From Streptomyces prunicolor NBRC 13075 (GTDB lineage: Bacteria > Actinomycetota > Actinomycetes > Streptomycetales > Streptomycetaceae): 64,000 nucleotides of DNA. Under the pieces are notes generated by a model. That model was not told the DNA's origin. It saw only the letters and a list, made by a program, of their open reading frames with translations, and did no database searches. Positions 1-7,942 of the stretch are shown piece after piece. The position numbers were made by a program, and so were the translations under genes. Where the stretch lies: positions 110,382 through 174,381 of the forward strand of contig NZ_BARF01000038.1 of assembly GCF_000367365.1 (NCBI RefSeq), in the 5' to 3' direction. Position 1 is the stretch's first letter. Each line of letters starts with the position of its first letter.

Positions 1-485
1 TGGGTGACCTTGGACCACTCGATCTCCGCGGTGACGTCCCGCAGTTCACCGCGGTCGAGGCGGATGCGGCAGGCGGCCGCCGCGTCGGCGACGAGCTGGA
101 TCTTGCGGTCGACGAGCCGGGGCATGCTGCCGCCGATCGCTTTCGGCCAGAAGTACTGGAGCTGGCGCAGCGCGGCCGAGTGGAACGTCCGTGCCTGCAC
201 TCCGGTGGCGCCGAGCTGGCGCAGCCGACCGCGCATCTCGCCCGCGGCGCGGTTGGTGAAGGTGACGGCCAGCACGCTGGAGGACTGCAGGACCCCGGCA
301 CGTACTCCGTAGGCGATGCGGTGGGTGATCGCCCGTGTCTTGCCCGTGCCGGCGCCCGCCAGCACGCACACCGGACCGCGCAGGGCGGTGGCCACCTCGC
401 GCTGCTCGGGGTCGAGTCCTTCGAGCACCGCGTCGGCCGAGTCCGGTACCTGCGGGAAGAGGGAGGAGTGCGTTGCTGCTGTCAC
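1..485 (-). CDS. uvrD2: UvrD2-type SF1 DNA helicase, N-terminal part (cut by window edge)
   Basis: The gene runs off the left edge; the first 161 codons are visible. It is a superfamily 1A ATP-dependent 3'-5' DNA helicase of the UvrD/PcrA class, acting in DNA repair in the cytoplasm. Translating from the GTG at 485 gives a Q-motif region (LDPEQREVATAL), a Walker A (AGAGTGKTRAIT) and motif Ia (TFTNRAAGEM). The start is chosen because the helicase core begins about 20 residues later; an ATG 7 bases upstream is out of frame. The divergent mrx1 gene and nudC nearby match the uvrD2-mrx1-nudC order of mycobacteria, which is why I name it UvrD2 rather than UvrD1. The C-terminal HRDC domain expected of UvrD2 would lie outside the window, so the assignment rests on context. 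Confidence 0.85.
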   Translation of the reverse strand, partial: MTAATHSSLFPQVPDSADAVLEGLDPEQREVATALRGPVCVLAGAGTGKTRAITHRIAYGVRAGVLQSSSVLAVTFTNRAAGEMRGRLRQLGATGVQARTFHSAALRQLQYFWPKAIGGSMPRLVDRKIQLVADAAAACRIRLDRGELRDVTAEIEWSKVT

Positions 486-524
486 ACGGCCATGCTGCCA
501 GGTCGCCGGAGACGGATGAGTCGG

Positions 525-533
525 TTGTCCACA
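525..533 (+). promoter_or_regulatory. DnaA-box-like 9-mer TTGTCCACA between uvrD2 and mrx1
   Basis: The sequence TTGTCCACA is identical to the streptomycete DnaA-box consensus and sits in the divergent 486-669 gap. A single box can arise by chance, and no AT-rich or clustered origin structure surrounds it. It would be compatible with DnaA-linked regulation of a repair helicase, but nothing else supports that. Confidence 0.3.
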
Positions 534-669
534 GGGAGGCACCCGCAGTCGTACTAATGCGGCAGGCGTCACGTGCTGCGGGATACCCCCGGCGGGAATG
601 GCGGCCGGGTCGCGTACGTTCGCACCTCTGCGAGCACCCATCCCCTGAGCTGTTGAGGAGCGCGAGAAG

Positions 670-927
670 ATGTCGGGCACTGTGACGATGTACAGCACCA
701 CGTGGTGCGGTTACTGCCGTCGGCTGAAGAGCCAGATGGACCGCGAGGGAATCGCGTACGACGAGATCAACATCGAGCAGGACCCGGCTTCCGCGGCCTT
801 CGTCGAGAAGGCGAATGGCGGGAATCAGACGGTGCCCACGGTTTTGGTGGTTCCTGCCCAGGGCGGCTCTGAGGTAGTCATGACAAACCCGAGCCTTGCC
901 CAGGTGAAGCAGGCACTCGGCGCCTGA
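670..927 (+). CDS. mrx1: Mycoredoxin 1 (glutaredoxin-like)
   Basis: This 85-residue glutaredoxin-fold protein should reduce mycothiol mixed disulfides on proteins in the cytoplasm, drawing electrons from mycothiol. The N-terminal beta strand leads straight into the redox motif WCGYC (Cys13 and Cys16). The conserved TVPT cis-proline loop follows near residue 57. Length and the CGYC variant match actinobacterial mycoredoxin rather than thioredoxin or NrdH. The ATG at 670 has an AGGAG-like site about 9 bases upstream. It is transcribed divergently from uvrD2, as in mycobacteria, and is followed by a strong hairpin terminator, so it is probably monocistronic. Confidence 0.93.
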   Translation: MSGTVTMYSTTWCGYCRRLKSQMDREGIAYDEINIEQDPASAAFVEKANGGNQTVPTVLVVPAQGGSEVVMTNPSLAQVKQALGA

Positions 928-951
928 ACGACGCTCCGCGCGCGACTCCGC

Positions 952-987
952 AGAAGGCGGCTCCTGATGTCAGGGGCCGCCTTCTTT
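952..987. terminator. Rho-independent terminator after mrx1
   Basis: A 15-bp stem (AGAAGGCGGCTCCTG with CAGGGGCCGCCTTCT, one G-U type mismatch) and a 4-base loop end in TTT. It lies between mrx1 and the convergent methyltransferase and could serve both. Confidence 0.8.
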
Positions 988-1022
988 GTCGTTCGCAGCA
1001 CGTTTCTCGTTTCTCGTTCGCC

Positions 1023-1643
1023 TCACGCGACCGGCTTGTCCCACACGGCCACGTAGCGCCACAGCAGCCGACGCCGGAACCGGGCCCCGGGCAGCAGGCG
1101 CCGGACGCCTTCGCGGGCCTCTCCCCAGCACATGGCCGAGTCCTCGATCGGCATGCCGACGGGTCCGAGTTTCCCGCCGTTCCGTCGTGCCAGGAACCGG
1201 CTCACGGGCAGCCCGCAGCCGCCGATCACCCAGTCCAGGAACGTCCTGTTGTACGCCAGGCCGACGATCACCAGTCGACCGCCGGGGGCCAGCAGGCTCA
1301 CCAGCCGTGCCACAGCGTCCTCGAACTCCGTGTGGTGGACGACGGCGACCGCGCTGACGAAGTCGTACGTGCCCTCGGCGAGTGAGGTGGCGTCGAGGTA
1401 GTCGGCCTCTACGAAGGTGACGTTTTCCGGCGACACGTCCGCGCGGGCGAGCCGGATCATCTGCGGCGAGCGGTCCACGCCTGTCACCGATCCGGCTCTG
1501 CTCGCCAGCTTGCGGGCCAGCAGACCGTCCCCGCAGCCGACGTCCAGGACGGTGCGGCAGCCGTCGGGCACGGCGTCCACCACCACGGGGTGGTAGTGGA
1601 CGTTGTGGTTCCAGTACGGGTCGGCAACCCGCACCCCACTCAT
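1023..1643 (-). CDS. Class I SAM-dependent methyltransferase
   Basis: A 206-residue Rossmann-fold methyltransferase. SAM-binding motif I is VLDVGCGDG (residues 32-40). The acidic motif II loop follows (TGVDRSPQM), then a post-motif region AVAVVHH typical of the UbiE/ubiquinone-type Methyltransf_11 family. The N-terminus begins with a conserved PYWNHNVHYHP stretch. Nothing identifies the substrate. It lies 40 bases downstream of nudC on the same strand and may be cotranscribed with it. The ATG start has a GGGGCGCGG stretch just upstream. Confidence 0.85.
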   Translation of the reverse strand: MSGVRVADPYWNHNVHYHPVVVDAVPDGCRTVLDVGCGDGLLARKLASRAGSVTGVDRSPQMIRLARADVSPENVTFVEADYLDATSLAEGTYDFVSAVAVVHHTEFEDAVARLVSLLAPGGRLVIVGLAYNRTFLDWVIGGCGLPVSRFLARRNGGKLGPVGMPIEDSAMCWGEAREGVRRLLPGARFRRRLLWRYVAVWDKPVA

Positions 1644-1683
1644 CCGCGCCCCGTCATCCGCACCCCTTTGTCGCCTTGTCGCC

Positions 1684-2628
1684 TCAGACGAAGGTGCGCG
1701 TCGGCAGCGGCTTGCCGTACCAGAGCTCGATCAGTCGGGCCGCGATCGAGATGCCGTACGGGGGCAGTACCTCTTCGGACTCGAAGGCCGCGCGCAGTTC
1801 CTCGCGGGAGAACCAGCGGGCCTCGTGGATCTCGTCGCCGTCGACGTTGATGTCGGTCGAGGTGGCGCGGGCCATGAAGCCCAGCATGAGGCTGGACGGG
1901 AAGGGCCAGGGCTGGCTGGCGACGTACTCGACGTGGCCGACGGTGATGCCGGCCTCCTCGAAGACCTCGCGGCGCACCGACTGTTCGATGGACTCGCCGG
2001 GCTCCACGAAGCCGGCGAGCGTCGAGAAGCGGCCCTCGGGCCAGTGGACCTGGCGGCCGAGCAGGATGCGGTCCTCCTCGTCGGTGACGGCCATGATCAC
2101 GGCGGGATCGGTGCGCGGGTAGTGCTCGGCGCCGCAGGCCGGGCAGCGGCGGATGTGGCCGGCCGCGGCGATCACCGTGCGCTCGCCGCAGCGGGAGCAG
2201 AAGCGGTGCAGGCGCTGCCAGTTCTCCAGGGCGACCGCGTGCACCATCAGGCCCACGTCCCGGGGCGACAGCAGCAGGCCGGCCTCACGCAGGCCAGCGG
2301 GTCGCGCCGACTGGTCGATGCGGCCGGGCAGGGCGTCCTTCTGGAGGGCGAAGTAGCTGACGCCGTCGTCGTCGGTGCCCAGGAAGTAGCGGTGTGCCTC
2401 GGTGAGGGGGGCCTCGAAGGACGGGGTCATGACGAGTTCGGTCTTGCCGTCGGGTGTCTCGTCGATGAGAACCTGGCCGCCGGAGACCACGAAGCAGCGG
2501 GTGGTGGGGTGGCTCCACGCCGCGGCGAGCCAGGCCTCGTCGAGCCGGTGGTGGGCGGCTCGGTCGATGCCGCTCGGGGCGGTGAGCGAGATGGGTCGGT
2601 CGGCTGTGTGGTCGGTCCAGGTGGTCAC
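1684..2628 (-). CDS. nudC: NAD(+)/NADH diphosphatase, NAD-cap RNA decapping enzyme NudC
   Basis: NudC cleaves NAD(H) to NMN(H) and AMP and in other bacteria removes NAD caps from RNA. The 314-residue product shows the family layout: an N-terminal domain, four zinc-binding cysteines (C144, C147, C162, C165 in CSRCG and CPACG), the Nudix box GX5EX7REUXEEXGU at about 206-228 (ending REVFEEAGI), and the NudC-specific signature SQPWPFP at 239-245. The frame is open for 64 further codons upstream. I chose the GTG at 2628 because the conserved domain starts just after it and GGGGGAG and GGAAG purine runs precede it. It follows the dipeptidase gene and precedes the methyltransferase on the minus strand. 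Confidence 0.95.
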   Translation of the reverse strand: MTTWTDHTADRPISLTAPSGIDRAAHHRLDEAWLAAAWSHPTTRCFVVSGGQVLIDETPDGKTELVMTPSFEAPLTEAHRYFLGTDDDGVSYFALQKDALPGRIDQSARPAGLREAGLLLSPRDVGLMVHAVALENWQRLHRFCSRCGERTVIAAAGHIRRCPACGAEHYPRTDPAVIMAVTDEEDRILLGRQVHWPEGRFSTLAGFVEPGESIEQSVRREVFEEAGITVGHVEYVASQPWPFPSSLMLGFMARATSTDINVDGDEIHEARWFSREELRAAFESEEVLPPYGISIAARLIELWYGKPLPTRTFV

Positions 2629-2780
2629 GGGTGCTTCCAACTCCCCCGGCAATGCGGATTGTTTCGGCGGGCGGTTCAGCGGGACGTTCGGCAGGAGGCG
2701 ACCGGGTCCGGCGGGGACAGGGCGTGCGGGGCGGTTCTTCCAGTGTGCCCCGCACGTAGCCGTTCCGGATCGCGGGTTCG

Positions 2781-4193
2781 TCAGGGCGCGCGGCGCCAGG
2801 TGTCGGCGAGGTCTCCCCACAGGTGGGCGGTGGTTTCGACGCCCTTCAGGAGGAGGTCGATTTCGACCTTCTCGTTCGGAGCGTGCCAGCCGTCGGAGGG
2901 GACGGAGATGCCCAGGAAGAGGACGGGTGCCGCAAGGACTTCCTGGAGGTCGGCTGCCGGTCCCGAGCCGCCCTCGCGCGTGAAGAGGACCGGTTTCTCA
3001 AAGGCGCGGCCCATGGCGCGGACGACGGACTGGAGGGCCGGGTGGTCCAGGGGCGTCAGGCACGGGCGCGTGGCCGCGCTGAAGGTGATCTCCTGCCGGA
3101 TCCCGTCGGGCACCTGCTGGGCAGCCCAGTCGCGGACGGCCTTCTCGATGTGGTCGGGGTCCTGTCCCGCGACCAGCCTGAAGGACAGCTTCACCATCGC
3201 CGAGGACGGGATGATCGTCTTGCTGCCTGGGCCCTGGTAGCCGCCGCCGATGCCGTTGACCTCGGCGGTGGGGCGGGCCCAGATGCGCTCCAGGGTGGTG
3301 TGTCCGGCCTCTCCCTGGGTGGCGTGCGACTTGGCGGTGCGCAGCCATTCCTTCTCGTCGAAGGGCAGCTCGGCGAAGAGCTCGCGCTCCTGGTCGGTGA
3401 GTTCGACGATGCCGTCGTAGAAGCCGGGGACGGCCACGCGTGCGTGCTCGTCGTGCAGCGCGGCGACGAGGCGGGCGGCGGCGGTCGCCGGGTTGGGCAC
3501 GGCGCCGCCGAAGGAGCCGGAGTGGATGTCCTGGTCGGGGCCGTGCAGCCGGATCTCGCACTCGGCGAGGCCGCGCATGCCGGTGCACACCGTGGGGGTG
3601 TCCTCGGACCACATGCCGGTGTCGGAGACGATCACGGCCTCGGCGGCGAGCCGACCGGCGTGCTGCTCGACGAGCGCCCGGAAGTGCGGGGAGCCGGACT
3701 CCTCCTCGCCCTCGATCAGGAGCTTCAGGTGCACGGCCGGGGCGGTACGGCCGGTGGCGGCGAGGTGGGCGCGGACGCCGAGTGTGTGGAAGAACACCTG
3801 GCCCTTGTCGTCGGCCGCCCCGCGCGCGTAGAGGCGGTTCTCACGGACGACGGGCTCGAAGGGCTCACTGTCCCAGCCGTCCTCGCGGGCGGCCGGCTGG
3901 ACGTCGTGATGGCCGTAGACGAGGACCGTGGGTGCCTCGGGGTCGTCGGAGGGCCACTCGGCGAAGACGGCGGGGGCGCCCGGGGTCGGCCAGACCTCGG
4001 TGGTCGGGAAGCCGGTCTTCCGGAGTGTGGCGGCGAGCCAGTCCGCGCTGCGCCGGACGTCGGGCGCGTGGTCGGGCTGTGCCGACACGGACGGGATGCG
4101 CAGCCACTCGGCGAGGTCGTCGAGGAAGACCGCGCGGTGCTGCTCGATGTACGTGCGGACCGCGCTGACGGCACTGTCAACGGTGTGGCTCAT
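2781..4193 (-). CDS. M20 family dipeptidase
   Basis: A 470-residue cytoplasmic di-zinc peptidase of the M20/M25/M40 family, similar to carnosinase-type dipeptidases. Seen in order: the metal-binding GHHDVQP (about 94-100), the bridging aspartate in YARGAADDKGQ, and the catalytic EGEEESGS pair. Next come a lid/dimerisation domain and C-terminal ligands in FTREGGSGP. The ATG at 4193 is chosen because homology begins immediately; the open frame extends 110 codons further, but that part is low-complexity Arg/Ser sequence overlapping adnB. The gene sits between adnB and nudC on the same strand. In mycobacteria another gene occupies this slot, so a functional link to repair is doubtful. Confidence 0.92.
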   Translation of the reverse strand: MSHTVDSAVSAVRTYIEQHRAVFLDDLAEWLRIPSVSAQPDHAPDVRRSADWLAATLRKTGFPTTEVWPTPGAPAVFAEWPSDDPEAPTVLVYGHHDVQPAAREDGWDSEPFEPVVRENRLYARGAADDKGQVFFHTLGVRAHLAATGRTAPAVHLKLLIEGEEESGSPHFRALVEQHAGRLAAEAVIVSDTGMWSEDTPTVCTGMRGLAECEIRLHGPDQDIHSGSFGGAVPNPATAAARLVAALHDEHARVAVPGFYDGIVELTDQERELFAELPFDEKEWLRTAKSHATQGEAGHTTLERIWARPTAEVNGIGGGYQGPGSKTIIPSSAMVKLSFRLVAGQDPDHIEKAVRDWAAQQVPDGIRQEITFSAATRPCLTPLDHPALQSVVRAMGRAFEKPVLFTREGGSGPAADLQEVLAAPVLFLGISVPSDGWHAPNEKVEIDLLLKGVETTAHLWGDLADTWRRAP

Positions 4194-4263
4194 GGTCACG
4201 AGCCTATCGGCCCGCACTGACATCCTCGGTGGGCGGTTCCTCACAGTTTGCTTGCGCGGCCTG

Positions 4264-7200
4264 TCACTCCCCCTGCGCGCCCGGTGATTCCGCCTGCGCG
4301 CCCGCCTCCTCCCGCAGCAGCCGCTCCAGTACGGCCCGGTCCGGGAGGTTCTCCGGCCGTACGACCTCGCCGCCGCGCACGTACAGGAACGCGGCCGTGA
4401 CCGCCTCCAGGGGCACGCCCTGCCGCTCGGCCCAGGCCAGCCGGTAGATCGCGAGCTGGAGCGGGTCGGCGGTACGGGTGCGGCTGGTCTTCCAGTCGAG
4501 GATCTCGTACGTCGTTTCGTCACCGTCGCCCTGCTTGTAGACGGCGTCGATACGGCCCCGTACGACGCGGCCGGCGATCGCGAGCTGGAAGGGGGTCTCG
4601 ACGCGGTAGGGCGTGCGCCGGGCGTACTCGGTGCGTTCGAAGGCTTCCTTGAGGGCTTCCAGGTCGCGTTCGTCGGCGATCTCGGCCTCGCTGCCGGGCA
4701 GTTCGTCCGGTTCCAGCATGGGCAGGGTCAGCTCTTCGAAGCGTGACTCCACCCAGGCGTGGAAGCGGGTGCCCCGGCGGGCGGCGGGTTGCGGCGGGCG
4801 CGGCAGCGGGCGTGCGAGTTCCTGCGCGAGGGCGTCCGGGTCGGCGGCCAGGAGCAGCAACTGCGTTGCTGTCAGGGAGGCCGGTAGGGGTACGTCGGTG
4901 ACTCTCCGGCGGGCGCGCAGGAGTTCGCCGGTGAGGGCGTCGAGGTCGCGGTCCCAGGAGTCGATGGCGCGGGCTTCCTCGGGGGTGAGGGGCGTACCGG
5001 GCGGTTCGACGGGGTGCGGGCGTGCGCCCCCTGGCGCACTGGAGTGTTCGGTGGCGTGCGGGGCCGTCGCCTGGTGCGGGACGGTGGGGCGATCCGTGGT
5101 CCAGGTGTCCCAGTCGGCGGGGTCGCCCTCCGGAAGGCTGTCTTCGCGTTCGCGTTCGCGTTCGCCTTGGCCGTGGCCTTCGGCTTCGGGGAGCGATTCC
5201 TCGTAGGGAGGCTCCCCGAAGGGGGGCTCGTCGTAAGGCGGTTCGTCGTCGTCCGGTGGTGGGGGCCAGTCCGGGTCGTCGTGGGTGTTCGGGTCGTGGG
5301 TGGCGGCGGGGTGGCCCTCGTCGTGGGAGGCGAGGTACTCCAAGTGATTCATGACCAGCTTGGCGGCCTTGCGGCGGTGGGCCATCGCCGCGTCGTCCAG
5401 GGGCAGCGGCCAGGCCTGGTCGGCGGTGGCCGTGTGCAGGGCGGGGTTCTCCTCGCCCTCCTCGGGCTGGTCCGCCCAGGCCTCGATCTCGCCGTACCCG
5501 GCCGCACAGTGGTCGTACAGGGCCTGGAGGAAGTCGGAGGGGCCGCGGGGCTTCTTCTGCGTGGGCCCCCACCAGTGGCCGGAGCCGAGCAGTAGGGAGC
5601 GGGGGCGGGTGAAGGTGACGTAGCCGAGGCGGAGTTCCTCGGTGTGCTGGTGGTCCTTCATGGCCTCGTGGAAGGCCTTCAGGCCCTTGGCGTCCCAGGA
5701 CGCGACGTCGGGCAGGGTGGCGGTGTCGCCGCGCAGGGCGTGCGGCAGGACCTTGCCCTGGGCGGTCCACTTCTCGCGGCCCTGGCTGCTGGGGAAGGTC
5801 CCGGTGACCAGGCCGGGAACGGCCACGACGTCCCACTCCAGGCCCTTGGACTTGTGCGCGGTGAGGACCTTGACGGTGTTCTCGCCACCCGGGAGGGCGT
5901 TGTCGAGGCCCTTCTCGTACTGGGCGGCGGTGCGCAGGAAGCCCAGGAAGGCGAGCAGGGTGGCCTCGCCGTCGCCCGCGGCGAAGGAGGCTGCGACGTC
6001 CAGGAAGTTCGACAGGGTCTCGCGGCGGCGGGCGGCCAACGCGTGCGGGGACGCCGCGAGTTCGACCTCCAGGCCGGTGACGGCGAGGACGCGGTGCAGG
6101 ACGTCCATCAGGGGGTCGGACAGGGAGCGGCGCAGGTCGCGCAGCTCGGTGGCGAGGTGGGCGAAGCGCACGCGCGCGTCCGGTGAGAAGGGCAGCCCGT
6201 CGTCGTCCCCGGTGCGGTCGGCGCCGTAGAGGGGTGTCTCCAGGAACGTGTCGAGGGCGTCGGCCAGCGATATCACTTCGGAGGGGTCGACCCCCTCGAC
6301 GGCTGCGGCGAGTCGGCGGTCGGGGTCCTCGTCGTCCCCCACGCGCGCGTGGGACACCAGGAGCCGGGCGCGTCGGCCCAGAAGGGCGAGGTCGCGCGGG
6401 CCGATGCGCCAGCGTGGGCCGGTCAGCAGCCGGACCAGGGAGGCGTTGGCCCCGGGGTCCTGGAGGACTTCGCAGACGGCGACGAGGTCGGCGACCTCGG
6501 GCAGGTGCAGCAGCCCGGAGAGCCCGACCACCTCGACCGGGATGTCGCGGGCGACGAGGGCGCCCTGGATCTCGGCGAAGTCGGTGGCCGTACGGCACAG
6601 GACGGCGATCTCGCCGGGCGCCTTCCCGGTCCGTACGAGGTGGGCGATGGAGTCGGCGAGCCAGTCGATCTCCTCGGTGTGGGTGGGCAGCAGCGCGCAG
6701 CGGACCATGCCGTCGCGCTCGGCGCCGGGGGCCGGGCGGAGGGCCTCCACGCCCGCGTGCATGGCGCGCAGGGGTTCCGCGAGGTTGTTGGCGAGGTCGA
6801 GGAGGCGGCCGCCGCTGCGGCGGTTCTCGCTGAGCGACTGGCGGGCGGCGAGGCGGCCGTCGGCGTGCGCGAAGTGCTCCGGAAAGTCGTCGAGGTTGGC
6901 GACGGACGCGCCGCGCCAGCCGTAGATCGCCTGGCAGGGGTCGCCGACGGCGGTCACCGGGTGGCCCGTGCCGGCGCCGAACAGGCCTGCCAGGAGGATG
7001 CGTTGGGCGACCGAGGTGTCCTGGTACTCGTCGAGCAGCACCACCCGGAACTCGTCGCGCAGGATCTCGCCGACCTCGGGGCGGGTGCGGGCCAGGCTCG
7101 CGGAGAGGGCGATCTGGTCACCGAAGTCGAGCAGGTCGCGCTCGCGCTTGGCGGTCCGGTAGCGGCTCACCAGCTCGGTGAGTTCACGCCGCGCGGAGGC

Positions 7201-7842
7201 CGCCTCGGGGACCTTGCGCAGCTCGGCGTTGCTGAGCTTGCGGCCCTCCAATGCACGCAGCAGCTCGGCGTCGTAGACGCGCAACTCCTCGGGGCGTACG
7301 AGGTGTTCGGACAGCTCGCCGTCGAGGGTGAGGAGGTCGCTGACGAGGTCCGGGAAGGAGCGGGTGAGCGCCGGGTAGGGGCCGGGGGCCTCGCGCAGCA
7401 CGCGCGCGGCGAGTTGGAAACGGGTGGCGTCGGCGAGCAGGCGGGCCGTCGGTTCGAGTCCGATGCGCAGGCCGTGGTCGGCCAGGAGGCGGCCCGCGAA
7501 GGCGTGGTACGTCGAGATCACGGGCTCGCCCGGGGGGTTGTCCGGGTCGATGACGTCGGGGTCGGTGACGCCCGCCTTGATGAGCGCCTTGCGGACGCGC
7601 TCGGCGAGTTCACCGGCGGCCTTGTTGGTGAAGGTCAGGCCGAGGACCTGCTCGGGGACGACCTGGCCGGTGCCGACCAGCCACACCACGCGGGCCGCCA
7701 TCACCGTCGTCTTGCCCGACCCGGCTCCGGCCACGATCACCTGCGGGGCGGGCGGCGCGATGATGCAGGCCGTCTGCTCCGGGGTGAAGGGGATGCCGAG
7801 GAGCTCCTTGAGCTGATCGGGATCGGTGATACGGGCGGGCAT
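4264..7842 (-). CDS. adnB: AdnB, helicase-nuclease subunit of the AdnAB end-resection machine
   Basis: AdnAB is the actinobacterial heterodimeric motor-nuclease that resects double-strand breaks for homologous recombination. This about 1190-residue subunit has a UvrD-like helicase with Walker A VAGAGSGKTTV (about 37-47), motif II LLDEYQDTS, motif III AVGDPCQAIYGWRG and later motifs TAHKSKGLEW and VTFTR. It ends in a RecB-type PD-(D/E)XK nuclease with EILDWKTS and Q-AIYRLAW. An acidic, proline-rich linker of about 100 residues separates helicase and nuclease (PPPPDDDEPPYDEPPF and onward). I start it at the ATG at 7842 (MPARITDP); a GTG at 7866 is also possible, and neither has a clear ribosome site. 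It lies 100 bases downstream of adnA, the order found in mycobacteria. Confidence 0.93.
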   Translation of the reverse strand: MPARITDPDQLKELLGIPFTPEQTACIIAPPAPQVIVAGAGSGKTTVMAARVVWLVGTGQVVPEQVLGLTFTNKAAGELAERVRKALIKAGVTDPDVIDPDNPPGEPVISTYHAFAGRLLADHGLRIGLEPTARLLADATRFQLAARVLREAPGPYPALTRSFPDLVSDLLTLDGELSEHLVRPEELRVYDAELLRALEGRKLSNAELRKVPEAASARRELTELVSRYRTAKRERDLLDFGDQIALSASLARTRPEVGEILRDEFRVVLLDEYQDTSVAQRILLAGLFGAGTGHPVTAVGDPCQAIYGWRGASVANLDDFPEHFAHADGRLAARQSLSENRRSGGRLLDLANNLAEPLRAMHAGVEALRPAPGAERDGMVRCALLPTHTEEIDWLADSIAHLVRTGKAPGEIAVLCRTATDFAEIQGALVARDIPVEVVGLSGLLHLPEVADLVAVCEVLQDPGANASLVRLLTGPRWRIGPRDLALLGRRARLLVSHARVGDDEDPDRRLAAAVEGVDPSEVISLADALDTFLETPLYGADRTGDDDGLPFSPDARVRFAHLATELRDLRRSLSDPLMDVLHRVLAVTGLEVELAASPHALAARRRETLSNFLDVAASFAAGDGEATLLAFLGFLRTAAQYEKGLDNALPGGENTVKVLTAHKSKGLEWDVVAVPGLVTGTFPSSQGREKWTAQGKVLPHALRGDTATLPDVASWDAKGLKAFHEAMKDHQHTEELRLGYVTFTRPRSLLLGSGHWWGPTQKKPRGPSDFLQALYDHCAAGYGEIEAWADQPEEGEENPALHTATADQAWPLPLDDAAMAHRRKAAKLVMNHLEYLASHDEGHPAATHDPNTHDDPDWPPPPDDDEPPYDEPPFGEPPYEESLPEAEGHGQGEREREREDSLPEGDPADWDTWTTDRPTVPHQATAPHATEHSSAPGGARPHPVEPPGTPLTPEEARAIDSWDRDLDALTGELLRARRRVTDVPLPASLTATQLLLLAADPDALAQELARPLPRPPQPAARRGTRFHAWVESRFEELTLPMLEPDELPGSEAEIADERDLEALKEAFERTEYARRTPYRVETPFQLAIAGRVVRGRIDAVYKQGDGDETTYEILDWKTSRTRTADPLQLAIYRLAWAERQGVPLEAVTAAFLYVRGGEVVRPENLPDRAVLERLLREEAGAQAESPGAQGE

Positions 7843-7942
7843 GTCGGGAAGGCTAGCGGCGGCCACTGACAGTCGAGGACCAATCGCCCTCAGGGGCAGA
7901 AGAAGCGCAGGTCAGCACATGTGGTGCGATACGTCACGCGAG